64,000 bases of DNA from Candidatus Thiodiazotropha sp. (ex Myrtea sp. 'scaly one' KF741663). Its GTDB lineage: Bacteria; Pseudomonadota; Gammaproteobacteria; Chromatiales; Chromatiaceae. Positions within the stretch are counted from its first letter, which is position 1. Each line of letters begins with the position of its first letter. The DNA is taken from contig JAHXIQ010000007.1 in assembly GCA_025655555.1 (NCBI GenBank), positions 19,010-83,009 on the forward strand, read 5' to 3'. A model generated the notes under the pieces. That model searched no databases. It was not told where the DNA came from and saw only the letters and a program-made list of their open reading frames with translations. Below, piece by piece: positions 46,274 through 55,797 of this stretch. Both the position numbers and the translations under genes were made by a program.

Positions 46274-46433
46274 GAGCACTGAACAAGTCATGGTCGGTCA
46301 TCTTGTGAGCTAAAAAAAGCTTCCGCCTCTGCGTTGCCAACGCTTGGCAATAGTCCGGCTATTGCCAAGATTGATGCCTTGACACGAAAGCTTTAACTTA
46401 CAATCTGGCTCGCCAAGACTTGTTCAGAGCTGC
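46274..46433. repeat. MITE-like element with imperfect terminal inverted repeats
   Basis: A 160-bp element. The left end GAGCACTGAACAAGTCATGG matches the right end read in reverse (AGCTCTGAACAAGTCTTGG). A second matching pair follows inward, TTGTGAGCTAAA against TTGTAAGTTAAA, then AGCTT. The middle contains GCCAACGCTTGGC and TAGTCCGGCTATTGCC palindromes. No transposase is present. The element ends one or two bases before the phnN stop codon. Confidence 0.75.
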
Positions 46434-46434
46434 C

Positions 46435-47034
46435 TTAAGCAGTAGCCGTCTTCGGCTCCAATGCCATCAAATGTGGGTTATCTTTCGACAGAATGAGACG
46501 TAATAAAGCCTCACCCGCTTCGGAGAGCGGCCCATCATTGCTCAGCCTGATCAGATCTGTGTGCATGAGCGCCTGGTCTAGCGCTTCGGCCCGCTGTAGG
46601 CGCTTTTCTATTTCTTGGTGACTCTCCCTTCCACGCATTGTCAGCCGTTCGTGGAGTGTCTTGTGAGACACAGTGACTAATACTGGCTGGAGATTTGGGT
46701 AGTCCTGTCTTGCTGCCTCCAGGTAGTGGCGTGAGCCATTGACAATAACCTGATAGCCGTCGCTCAACCATCTATCGATTTCAGTGCCGATGCCGTAGGA
46801 GAATCCGTGGCTCTGCCATTGCATGGCGAAGCCGCCTTCCGCCACACGTTGCTGAAAGGCTTCAGGGGTGATCTCGATATGCGGCTCGCCGCCGGTGTGG
46901 ATCTTTCTCGTAATATAGCGGCGAGGTACTACCACGCGAGCAGAGGAGGCCAGATGGGATTCCAGGTAATGCAGTAGGCTGTCTTTACCGACCCCGGAGC
47001 CACCCATCAGATAGAAGAGTTGTCCCTTTTTCAT
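46435..47034 (-). CDS. phnN: Ribose 1,5-bisphosphate phosphokinase
   Basis: A 199-residue PhnN, which phosphorylates ribose 1,5-bisphosphate to PRPP. It has a P-loop GGSGVGKDS (11-19), VPRRYITRKIHTGGE, FAMQWQSHGFSYGIG and NGSRHYLEAA, all typical of PhnN and distinct from guanylate kinase. No other phn C-P lyase genes are nearby. It may work in PRPP supply, or it may belong to a phosphonate pathway elsewhere. The C-terminus abuts a MITE-like element. Confidence 0.9.
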   Translation of the reverse strand: MKKGQLFYLMGGSGVGKDSLLHYLESHLASSARVVVPRRYITRKIHTGGEPHIEITPEAFQQRVAEGGFAMQWQSHGFSYGIGTEIDRWLSDGYQVIVNGSRHYLEAARQDYPNLQPVLVTVSHKTLHERLTMRGRESHQEIEKRLQRAEALDQALMHTDLIRLSNDGPLSEAGEALLRLILSKDNPHLMALEPKTATA

Positions 47035-47175
47035 ATTTTTTGGATTCTTTTGATATGACTGCCCATGTCAGCGGGCTTGATAGAAAGGTTAGCGTGCCTG
47101 AGTCGCTATTCTTGAGTTTGGAATGATATCCGGGGGTGATTCAACACCTTCACAATGAATGCAATCTCTCATGTG

Positions 47176-50100
47176 TCATGCGTTGTTTTGCTGGGAAGGT
47201 GAGACGATTTCTTCCTCATCTGCCTCATCGTGTAGTTTGCCGAGTAGATTGAAGTCATCCAGGATGCAGTACACAGAAGGCACCAGAAACAAGGCGACCA
47301 GCGTGGCTGCAGTCAGACCGAAGGCGATGCTGGCTGCAAGGGGGATGAGAATCTGGGCCTGCAGGCTTTTCTCCAATAACAGGGGAGTCAAGCCGGCTAT
47401 GGTACTGATTGATGTCAGCAGAATAGGCCTGAAGCGGGCACGGGCTGCCTGCTGTGCGGCAAGTGCCACTGCAGTGCCACTGGCGCGGGTATCCCGAATG
47501 AATACCACCAACAGAATCGAGTCGTTAACCACAACACCGAACAGGGAAGCCATGCCGACGATACTGGGCATGGTCAGATCCAGGCCGAGGGCCATATGCC
47601 CGAATACCACACCGATCAGCGCCGAAGGAATGACAATCATGACCGTCAACGGCGCCACATAGCCCTTGAACTGGAGCGCTAACAGCATATAGACACCGAT
47701 CAAGCCAAGTAGCACGTTACGCACGATAGACTGGCCGGTTTTAGCAGACTCTTTACTCTCTCCCTGTATGTCGTATTTGACATCGGGATAGCGTTCGAGC
47801 AAGCCCGGAATGAAGGTGGCGTTTGCCAGACCGAGCAATTCCTGTGCATTGACCTGACTGCGGTCTACATCCCCCTGTACTGTGACAGCACGCTGCCGGT
47901 TGACGCGATTGATACGCGCCCAGCCCCGGACTTCTTCGATATCGGCAACGGCAGAGAGAGGAATCAGTGCACTGTTCGGGCCGGTGATGCTCAGGTTGTA
48001 GAGATCTTCAGCATTCGTGCGATCATCTGCGGTTAGTTTAAGGTTGACCTCATAGGTTTCAGGTCCCACCGGAAACTCATCGATTTTTATACCCTGATAG
48101 GCAGCTCTGACCTGCTCGGCAACCTGTTGTGCATCGAGCCCCAGGACACCGGCACCCGATTTGAGGTGTAACCGGAATTCTCGCTTGCCTGGACGCAGAT
48201 CATCGCTCAGATCATTCACGCCCCGATAACTGTTGAGCCAGTTCTGCAGTTCGCTTGAGGCCATTTTCAGGCGATCCAGATCATAGCCCAGCAGTCTTAA
48301 ATCGATGGGGCGACCGCCAGGGCCGAAAGCGGGCTCTGTGAACTTAACCGAGATGACATCGCTCAACGTGCCGGTCTCTTCCCGCCAACGGTTGATGACA
48401 TCATCCAGCTTGGCGTTGCGGATCTCGGCACTCAACAGATCAGCAACCACGCGCGCCACGTGGGGACCTGTCTCATAAGCATCCGGGTTTTGGCCGTAGA
48501 TGACGGTGATATTTTGCACCAGGGGCTGTGACTCGGGCTGATCTGGCAAAAAGGCTTGGTTGGTGCGTTTCAGTGCCTGGGTGATTTTTTCGACGACGGC
48601 CTCAGTCTGTGTCAGAGGCGTCCCCTGTGGCAGCAGTACCCGGGCTTCGAGCACATCACCGTCCAAGTCGGGGAAACCAACGAACTTCAGTTTGCCCCCA
48701 ACCGGCATGGCAATGGAGAGGATCAGCAACATCAATACAATGCCGAGTGTGAGATAACGATACTCAATCGCCCTATCCAGGAGGGGGCCAAACCAGTTTT
48801 CTCGAAATTTATCAAAGCGGTTTTCAAATCCCTGCCGGAACCGGGAGGGTTGCGTCTTCTTCATATGGGCCAATGAGTGGCTCAAATGGTGCGGTAGAAT
48901 CAAAAAGGCCTCAAACAGACTGACACTGATTACAATAATCAGCACGATCGGCATGATACGAAGTATTTGGCCGATGTCGCCGGTGATGAAAGCAAGGGAA
49001 CCGAATACCATCAGCGTGGTGGCGAAGGATGAGGCGATACCCGGTAAAACCTGACGCACGCCGGTTATTGCGGCATGTAATGGTTTGTCTCCCTTGGTCA
49101 TGCGAGAAGCGATGTTTTCGGCAATCACAATGGCATCATCCATCAACAGACCGATACCGATCAGCAGACCGACCATGGAAATCATATTGATTGTGACGCC
49201 GACCATCGGCAGAACAAACAGTGCACCAAGAAACGAGACCGGCAGCCCCATGGTGACCCAAAAACTATAACGTAAACTGAAGAACAGCCAGAGCACCATG
49301 AACACCGCCAACAGTCCCTGTGCACCATTGCGCACCAGCATATCAAGCCGGTCCTGTACCACCGATGCCCGGTCCTGCGTGAGGGTCAGGGCGATGCCCT
49401 GGGGGGCATTAAGACTCTCTCGCTCAACAAAGCGTTTAACCGTATCGAGGACGCTCAGAATATCCTGTGAACGTGTTTTGGCAATATTTAAGACGGCTGC
49501 CCGTTCGCCGTTAAAGCTAATCTTCTCCTCATCCCGATCGAACCGATCCGTAATCTTTGCGATGTCACCGAGACGAATGGTCGCACCACTGCTGCTTGAG
49601 ATGACAGCCAGGTCGTAAAACTCATCCACACGTTTACGCTGATCATCGAAGCGGATCAAAATATCTTCATGCTCACCCTCCAGACGGCCCGCAGGTGTAC
49701 TGACACTGTGACGACCCACGGCATTCGCGACATCATTTGCAGATAGGCCGAACTGACGTAGTCGCCAATCAGGGATTTCTATCCGGATATGATGATCGGA
49801 GAAACCGTTAATCGTGACTTCGGCAATATCCTCTTGGGTCAGTAACAGAGATTTCAGATTTTCAGCGTAAGCTTTGAGGGCCACCGGATCTTCAGGTCCT
49901 GTGACAGCGAGAGAGATCACGGGCTCGGTGCGCCCCAACTCTTTTATCACCGGGAGTTCGGTCTGGTCGGGAAAATCATCGATGGCATCGACCTCCGCAT
50001 TGACATCATCGAGAAAGCGCGCCATCTCGGCGCCTTCGATCATAACCGCGGTGGCGACACCCATACCCTCTCGGGATTCACAGCGCATCTCATCCAGATC

Positions 50101-50319
50101 ACTGATCCCTTCTAGGGCATCCTCCAGACGACGGCAGACCGCATCTTCCACATCGTCTGCCGTGGCGCCTTTGTAGATGACACTGATTTCTACTTCATCA
50201 TTTTGGATTTCTGGCAGTGTTTCACGCTGCAGGCCGGGCAGTGCGGTCAGTCCCAGCAGCATGATGGATGCCATGAGGAGATTGGCTGCTGTGGGATGGC
50301 GGGCAAACCAATCGATCAT
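47176..50319 (-). CDS. RND efflux permease (TetR-linked)
   Basis: A 1047-residue inner membrane RND pump. It has 12 predicted helices with two large periplasmic loops. The proton-relay pair D394-D395 is in TM4 (GIGLLMDDAIVIAEN), and the matching TM10 region has GVVVNDSILLVVF. It starts four bases inside the adaptor gene and is third in an operon after tetR and the adaptor. The sequence resembles the HAE1 drug-efflux group rather than heavy-metal pumps. Its outer membrane partner is not adjacent. Confidence 0.9.
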   Translation of the reverse strand: MIDWFARHPTAANLLMASIMLLGLTALPGLQRETLPEIQNDEVEISVIYKGATADDVEDAVCRRLEDALEGISDLDEMRCESREGMGVATAVMIEGAEMARFLDDVNAEVDAIDDFPDQTELPVIKELGRTEPVISLAVTGPEDPVALKAYAENLKSLLLTQEDIAEVTINGFSDHHIRIEIPDWRLRQFGLSANDVANAVGRHSVSTPAGRLEGEHEDILIRFDDQRKRVDEFYDLAVISSSSGATIRLGDIAKITDRFDRDEEKISFNGERAAVLNIAKTRSQDILSVLDTVKRFVERESLNAPQGIALTLTQDRASVVQDRLDMLVRNGAQGLLAVFMVLWLFFSLRYSFWVTMGLPVSFLGALFVLPMVGVTINMISMVGLLIGIGLLMDDAIVIAENIASRMTKGDKPLHAAITGVRQVLPGIASSFATTLMVFGSLAFITGDIGQILRIMPIVLIIVISVSLFEAFLILPHHLSHSLAHMKKTQPSRFRQGFENRFDKFRENWFGPLLDRAIEYRYLTLGIVLMLLILSIAMPVGGKLKFVGFPDLDGDVLEARVLLPQGTPLTQTEAVVEKITQALKRTNQAFLPDQPESQPLVQNITVIYGQNPDAYETGPHVARVVADLLSAEIRNAKLDDVINRWREETGTLSDVISVKFTEPAFGPGGRPIDLRLLGYDLDRLKMASSELQNWLNSYRGVNDLSDDLRPGKREFRLHLKSGAGVLGLDAQQVAEQVRAAYQGIKIDEFPVGPETYEVNLKLTADDRTNAEDLYNLSITGPNSALIPLSAVADIEEVRGWARINRVNRQRAVTVQGDVDRSQVNAQELLGLANATFIPGLLERYPDVKYDIQGESKESAKTGQSIVRNVLLGLIGVYMLLALQFKGYVAPLTVMIVIPSALIGVVFGHMALGLDLTMPSIVGMASLFGVVVNDSILLVVFIRDTRASGTAVALAAQQAARARFRPILLTSISTIAGLTPLLLEKSLQAQILIPLAASIAFGLTAATLVALFLVPSVYCILDDFNLLGKLHDEADEEEIVSPSQQNNA

Positions 50320-51635
50320 AGCTGGCCCCTTGCAGCGCGTGCTATGGACTCTGTCAGGGATTCGTCCGTCGAGGTCTGCAGCAGCATACCGCTGACGGCA
50401 GGAACCAGGTCAGATACCACGATTTTTTGGCCCGCCTCGATACCTTTTTCGACAATACTGATTTCACCCTGACTGAACAGAATCTCCACGGGTTGACGAC
50501 GCAGTCTGTTCTGATCATCAGCCAGATAAACAATACCGTCTCTGACAGCGGAGCGCGGTACGACAATGCGATTCTGTTGTGGTTTGCCTTGCAGGAGCAC
50601 CTGGACGAACATCCCTTTTGAGAGAGGGGGACGAAGACCCGGTATGACCTTTTCAAAAGGCTTGTCGACAGCAACCACGACGCCCATAGTCCGCGTCTCA
50701 GGATCCACATTGTCACTGAAGCGGACAAACTCGGCATCCCAATCAGCAATGGTCGTTCCCATGTCGAGACGAACCTGGGGTTGGAAGGCGACAAACTCCG
50801 CCAGCTTTCCATTCAGGAGATCACTGCTGATATCTGTCAGTTCGCGACCGATAAAGAGACGACGCAGAGAGGACATGGGGAATCTTGCAATGACCTCGAC
50901 CCGGTCGACTGCATCGCCTTCCAGCAACCGCTCTCCTTTGCTGACAAACTGATCGATCTCTATTCCCATGTTAGCCACACGCAGATTAAATGGTGCGTGC
51001 ACACTGGTGTTTTCCAGGTCTCTCTCAGCTTGGGTTTTTTTGGCCACAAGTACCTTACGTTTTGTCGGTATCAGCGCCAGGCTGTTTTTCACATTCTGTA
51101 CAGCGTTACGGCTGTTTAGCAGGTTTCGCTCAGCATCGTCTACATCACTCTGGGAAGCGGTGCCTTTGGCCGCCAGCTTAGTGATGCGCGCTAATTCCCG
51201 CTGTGCAATTTTTTGACTTCTTTGCTCAATGGAAAGAGAGGCCTTGGCATTGGTCTCTTCCACTTCAAGCTCTGCCAGTTCTGCCTCAGCCTGAGCGAGA
51301 TTGAGCTCATAGTCAGCAGGATCGATCTTTAACAGCAGACTGTCCTGGCTAATGATCTCTCCGTCTCTAAGGCGGGGATGGAGTTCCACAATACGACCGG
51401 AAACCTGTGCAATACCAGACCAGACGCGCGCTGGCTGAATAGAGCCAAACCCCTCGGCAACCGGAATCAACTCAAGTTGAGGCGTCTCGATGATGCGAAC
51501 CATTTTAGTGGGTTCGCTGCCTTCCGTTTTGACTGGCGATTCCTTATTGCCGGCCATCAGCATCAACAGCAAAACGCCCAGTAGGACAGGGGGCAGTATG
51601 AGCAGTTTTCGCCAGTGAGGATGATTATTCAGCAT
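50316..51635 (-). CDS. RND membrane-fusion (adaptor) protein
   Basis: A 439-residue periplasmic adaptor anchored by an N-terminal helix (about 10-30). It has a lipoyl-like half (LHPRLRDGEIISQDSLLLKIDPADYELN), an alpha-hairpin with coiled-coil pattern (about 110-200), the second lipoyl half VHAPFNLRVANMGIEIDQFVSKGERL and a beta-barrel. It is 11 bp inside the tetR end and overlaps the permease start by four bases. Confidence 0.9.
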   Translation of the reverse strand: MLNNHPHWRKLLILPPVLLGVLLLMLMAGNKESPVKTEGSEPTKMVRIIETPQLELIPVAEGFGSIQPARVWSGIAQVSGRIVELHPRLRDGEIISQDSLLLKIDPADYELNLAQAEAELAELEVEETNAKASLSIEQRSQKIAQRELARITKLAAKGTASQSDVDDAERNLLNSRNAVQNVKNSLALIPTKRKVLVAKKTQAERDLENTSVHAPFNLRVANMGIEIDQFVSKGERLLEGDAVDRVEVIARFPMSSLRRLFIGRELTDISSDLLNGKLAEFVAFQPQVRLDMGTTIADWDAEFVRFSDNVDPETRTMGVVVAVDKPFEKVIPGLRPPLSKGMFVQVLLQGKPQQNRIVVPRSAVRDGIVYLADDQNRLRRQPVEILFSQGEISIVEKGIEAGQKIVVSDLVPAVSGMLLQTSTDESLTESIARAARGQL

Positions 51636-52317
51636 GGTGGCGTATATCCGTTTCGGTCGGGTCAGGTGGGGAGTTGAGCAGTGCCAGATAGTTGCGCCGC
51701 AATTGGTTTTTCAATGTTTCAATGTTAGCAGTGCTGTAGGCAGACAGGTTCAGTCGTCTCAGCAGCATGGTGCGTCCAATGCGGAAAATGACTGTTTGTC
51801 CAATCAAGGCGTGTGCCATGATGATAGACGCCGGGTCCGATGCTTGTTGTCCCCGGTAGCGAGCCACTAAAAGCGCCAGTGTGTGGTGCATGGGAGCCAA
51901 AAGTTTCTCATAAAGAATATTAAACGCTTCGGTGGGCTGATTCTGCTCTCTAAAAATAATACCGGGAGCATGTTTTCCCATTTCGCCCAGCAATATATGC
52001 TCAAGAAAGTGCAGTAGAAAGTCGCATATCAGCGTGGCGCTTCGGTCAGGTGGTGTCTCTTCAGCGGTCTGCCGGATCTGCTCTAACTGGTCGTTCATCC
52101 CGCTTTGAAGCTTTTCCGCCAGAAAGTCCACGGTGGCAAGATAGAGTCCCCGCTTACCGCCAAAATGGTAGGAGATAGCAGAGATATTGGCTTCGGCTGC
52201 CTCCACGATCTCGCGGGTACTGACACCATCATAATCACGCGAGCCGAAGGCTTGCAGCGCCGCCTGTAACAGGCGGTTTCTTGTTGCCGAGTGGGTTGTT
52301 TCTTCGTTTTCGGACAT
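51625..52317 (-). CDS. TetR-family repressor (CecR-like)
   Basis: A 230-residue regulator. The N-terminal helix-turn-helix (about 10-58) reads RDYDGVSTREIVEAAEANISAISYHFGGKRGLY in short, the usual TetR recognition region. The C-terminal part with FREQNQPTEAF and MHHTLALLVARYRG resembles the CecR/DUF1956 group. It is the first gene of the RND operon, so it probably represses the operon and itself. The 52318-52488 region upstream should contain its operator. AACAATTGATTAAGTC and AACGATTGATTGAAAT there are a direct-repeat candidate. Confidence 0.88.
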   Translation of the reverse strand: MSENEETTHSATRNRLLQAALQAFGSRDYDGVSTREIVEAAEANISAISYHFGGKRGLYLATVDFLAEKLQSGMNDQLEQIRQTAEETPPDRSATLICDFLLHFLEHILLGEMGKHAPGIIFREQNQPTEAFNILYEKLLAPMHHTLALLVARYRGQQASDPASIIMAHALIGQTVIFRIGRTMLLRRLNLSAYSTANIETLKNQLRRNYLALLNSPPDPTETDIRHHAE

Positions 52318-52488
52318 CGTGAGGTCTTAAGTGGGGGTTATTATTGGAGAGAATGTAGTTCAAACAATTGATTAAGTCAAACGATTGATTGAAATTATGG
52401 CTTTGATCAGACGTAACCCCATTGTCTGTTTAAATGGGCATAGGCGGATGACAGTTTGTTGTGTGACTTCATTCATTTGGCAAGAACA

Positions 52489-54930
52489 CTATGGCGTGTC
52501 AGTCTGGAGCCGTTTCGGAAATACAAAAAGGACTAATAGATAAGTCAGAACTGCAGTGAGTATAACCACCTGGAAACCGAAGTGGATGGCAACCAGAGTC
52601 GCCAGGATGGCACTGGTGACAGAGGCATAACCATTGATGCCCCATGCCCAGGGGAGCAAGGACTCAGCCTCGGCTTTCAATGTTGAGAGTGCCAGAGGAA
52701 AAGGCATGCCCATGAGAAAAGCCAGCGGGGCGATCAGCAGGAGGGAGATTAACATCTTCACAATAAGTGGATAAAAACCCAGTGTGTTGAATAGTGGCTC
52801 GAGTAACAGCAGGTAGCTGATACTCAGTATGCCGATACAGACGACAGCCAGAATCACGAGTTTATGCGGTCCGAGCTGATGGGCCAGCCGATGACTGCTC
52901 AAGCTACCCAGGCCAGCAAATACCAGGAATGCTGTCAGGGTGATGGCGATGGCATAAACAGGGTGGTGCAGGAAACGGTGAAATTTCTGAATGAAAGCGA
53001 TCTCAATAAAGAGGAATGCCAAGCCGATACCAAAGAAGTAGAGCAGTACCCGCCATCTCTTGATAGGTGCTGGTTTCTCAATAACCCTGCCCGGGTTCAG
53101 TAGAGAGAGAGGTAGAAGGATCAGAAGTGAGCTTATGATCAGTGTCACCAAGAACGTCATCACCAGGACGACATAGCCCCACTCAATCAATGGCATTCCA
53201 CCCTGGCCACGCATTTGAAAGGCTTCAATAAAACTCTGCCATTTGAAGAAATGGTGGAAATAGGGGCGGTCATCCGTTGCTGGCCGGATATTAAACTTAT
53301 AGCGTTGGTAAAGTGATTCAAGTTTGCCTGTCGCCATGGCCTGGGTTGCTTGATAGAAGTAGGGTGCTTTGAGCCGGTTGTAACGATTGCTCTTATCAGC
53401 GGTGAGATTATGGGTATAGGCTAGGTCGAAAAAGCGTGAGTTGCAGAAGTTCTCAATGGTGGCAATATCAGGTTTGGTGAACAGGCCGTTTTTAACCAGT
53501 AACGTGCTGGTCTGCCAACTGCGGATTAACGCCAGTCGTTTTTCGATGTCAGCAAGGTTTGCTGTCTCTAGCACCTCAACCGCAGTGGCAAAGAGTTTTA
53601 AAGTATCCCGCGGGGGCATCTTGATCCAGCGGGTAATCGAAAGGTATCCACCGGGTGTGAGGTGGGACATAAAAAGTTGCATCGCCTCCCGGGTATAGAG
53701 ATAACTCTCATTCAGGGCGTAGAGCCCAGATGAAGAGGCACCAGCTGAGTCGGTCAGAGCAATCTGTATCAGGTCGTACTGTTTGTCGGTTTGCGACAGG
53801 AAATCTCTAGCCTCAGCGATATGTACATGAGTCTGAGGATTGAGATAGGCGCTGCCTGCAAACTCGGCATAGTCACGTCTGACAAGGTCGATGACCTGAT
53901 GATTGAGTTCGAGGGCGTCTATGGAAGCCACCTGGTGGTATTGGGCCTGTAGCAGGTCACTTCCTGTGCCACTGCCGATGACAAGCAGGTTGCTGGGTTT
54001 GTGCAGGTGATACGCCAGTGCCGACGTGGTCTGATCCAGGTAGGCCAACGTTTCGACGGATCCTTCATAAGCTGTAATGGCCGCCATATTATCGGCATCA
54101 CTGAAAAGACCGTATTGTGTCGGTGGTAAACTGCCTGCTGTGATGCTGAGTCCGGGTGCGTGACGCAGGGGCACTGCATCACTTGCAACAACAGTAAGAT
54201 GTCCGAGCGGACTTGAGCGCTGGTCAACAATATGCGCCCCTTTAACCTGCAGGGTTTGTGACAGACTTTTGAAGGGAGAATAAATCAGTTGAATATGGGG
54301 GGTGACAGCCACCAGTGTGAGCGCAAGTGCGATCAGTCCCGCATAACCAATACGGGGATGGGGTAGTTCTAATTCCCAAATTGCCAGTGCCGCAGCCGCC
54401 ACACCGAGGAGGCTGATGAGGGGCAGAATCTGCTCCGGCATGAACAGATACATCAGGGCGATGACAGCCAGTGAGCCGGCCCCGGCCCCCAAAAGGTCGA
54501 CTGTGTAGATGTTGGAGATATCTTTTTCAGCGTAAGCCATGAAGGTTAGGCAGATGGCGGCTGCCACAAATACGAAGGGTAGTGCCAGCAGCAGAAAAAG
54601 CCAGATCAGGTTAAAGAACTGTCGGTAGTTCCAAAGCAGTTCCTCCATATTGAACGGGATGTTCTGTGCCAGCAAAAAGCATAAGAGAGTTGAGACGGCA
54701 TAGAGTGTAATGCCTGCGATATACCCAACAGCATAATGGCGCAACAATTGGTGCTGGAATATAGAGAGCAAGGTGCCACTCATACCATATCCCAGCAGTG
54801 CCAGTGCTATGACCATATATGCGAAGTGATGCCATTGAATAATAGAAAAGATCCGCATCAACAAAATCTCGTAACTCAAAGCAGAAGCGGAGAGTAACGT
54901 GATGGAGAGGAATGGGGGTTTGCCGGACAT
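52489..54930 (-). CDS. Membrane protein with spermidine-synthase-like domain
   Basis: An 813-residue protein. About six helices (1-225) precede a soluble Rossmann methyltransferase-like domain (about 290-480). It has a SAM/decarboxylated-SAM-type glycine loop VIGSGTGSDLL (about 311-321), an acidic strand end DALELN and DLIQIALTDS in place of the aminopropyltransferase DLIxxDxxDP-like region. Eight or so helices follow. This architecture is seen in bacterial SpeE-like membrane proteins of unknown product. Spermidine synthesis is not certain. It is 21 bp downstream of the pcm-like gene, so the two are co-transcribed. Confidence 0.8.
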   Translation of the reverse strand: MSGKPPFLSITLLSASALSYEILLMRIFSIIQWHHFAYMVIALALLGYGMSGTLLSIFQHQLLRHYAVGYIAGITLYAVSTLLCFLLAQNIPFNMEELLWNYRQFFNLIWLFLLLALPFVFVAAAICLTFMAYAEKDISNIYTVDLLGAGAGSLAVIALMYLFMPEQILPLISLLGVAAAALAIWELELPHPRIGYAGLIALALTLVAVTPHIQLIYSPFKSLSQTLQVKGAHIVDQRSSPLGHLTVVASDAVPLRHAPGLSITAGSLPPTQYGLFSDADNMAAITAYEGSVETLAYLDQTTSALAYHLHKPSNLLVIGSGTGSDLLQAQYHQVASIDALELNHQVIDLVRRDYAEFAGSAYLNPQTHVHIAEARDFLSQTDKQYDLIQIALTDSAGASSSGLYALNESYLYTREAMQLFMSHLTPGGYLSITRWIKMPPRDTLKLFATAVEVLETANLADIEKRLALIRSWQTSTLLVKNGLFTKPDIATIENFCNSRFFDLAYTHNLTADKSNRYNRLKAPYFYQATQAMATGKLESLYQRYKFNIRPATDDRPYFHHFFKWQSFIEAFQMRGQGGMPLIEWGYVVLVMTFLVTLIISSLLILLPLSLLNPGRVIEKPAPIKRWRVLLYFFGIGLAFLFIEIAFIQKFHRFLHHPVYAIAITLTAFLVFAGLGSLSSHRLAHQLGPHKLVILAVVCIGILSISYLLLLEPLFNTLGFYPLIVKMLISLLLIAPLAFLMGMPFPLALSTLKAEAESLLPWAWGINGYASVTSAILATLVAIHFGFQVVILTAVLTYLLVLFVFPKRLQTDTP

Positions 54931-54951
54931 CGCTTGGCGGCTGTCATGCCA

Positions 54952-55692
54952 TCAGTGATCTCCGGTCAGTGGTACGAACCGGACCGGTAGAATCTGCTTG
55001 ATGGTAATTTTTTCTTGCAGGTCTTTACTGATCAGTAAAAGCTGCTGGGTCATGAAGCGGCTACCCACAGGGATGATCATGCGTCCACCTGGCTTGATTT
55101 GTTTCACGAGTGGAGGCGGAACGTGACTGGCAGCAGCAGTGACGATGATGATGTCGAACGGGGCTTGTGTCTGCCAGCCGAAATAGCCGTCGGCGATGTC
55201 GGTCTCAATATTATCGTAGCCAAGTTTTTGTAACCGCTCCTTTGCCTGTTCACCTAATGGTTCTATTACCTCCATGGAAAAAACTTTGCTCACCAGCCGA
55301 GACAGTACGGCGGCCTGGTAGCCGGATCCTGTACCGATTTCCAATGCCTTGTCTGTGGCTTGCGGTGCGACCAGGTCTGTCATGATCGCAACGATGTAAG
55401 GTTGAGAAATGGTCTGACCGTGACCGATAGGCAAGGGACGGTTTTCATAGGCTTGGTCACGCAGTGATAGCGGTACGAAACGGTGTCGAGGTATCTCTCC
55501 CATCACTTGCAGGACCCGTTGATCCAAGGCCTCTTTATCCAGATAGAGACTGGTACGACTGACGTCTTCCCGGATTAATTCGATCATCTGCAGGCGCTGG
55601 CTTGGGAAGCTGTCATCAGCGGCGTAGATCACTGATGAAAGTGAAGCCAGGATTAACTGCAATCCTATCGCCAGGGTGTGCGGCGTAGACAT
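54952..55692 (-). CDS. pcm: Protein-L-isoaspartate O-methyltransferase with signal peptide
   Basis: A 246-residue PCMT. It has GHGQTISQPYIVAIMTDL (substrate motif), the SAM loop ALEIGTGSGYQAAVLS, FDIIIVTAAASHVPPPLV and PGGRMIIPVG. Residues 1-25 form a clean signal peptide (hydrophobic GLQLILASLSSVIYA, cleavage before ADD), so the enzyme is predicted periplasmic, unlike classic cytosolic Pcm. SAM supply there would be a problem unless the partner membrane protein helps. The gene is divergent from a cyclic-nucleotide-binding protein gene. Confidence 0.88.
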   Translation of the reverse strand: MSTPHTLAIGLQLILASLSSVIYAADDSFPSQRLQMIELIREDVSRTSLYLDKEALDQRVLQVMGEIPRHRFVPLSLRDQAYENRPLPIGHGQTISQPYIVAIMTDLVAPQATDKALEIGTGSGYQAAVLSRLVSKVFSMEVIEPLGEQAKERLQKLGYDNIETDIADGYFGWQTQAPFDIIIVTAAASHVPPPLVKQIKPGGRMIIPVGSRFMTQQLLLISKDLQEKITIKQILPVRFVPLTGDH

Positions 55693-55797
55693 GTTGCGAA
55701 TCTCCTCGTCTATCCTAAATATAGCTCTTGTGACAGGTGTAATCAGTCAGGGGGTGGGCGGTTCACTCATCACTTTCTTCTGGACCTGGGGTGGCTT

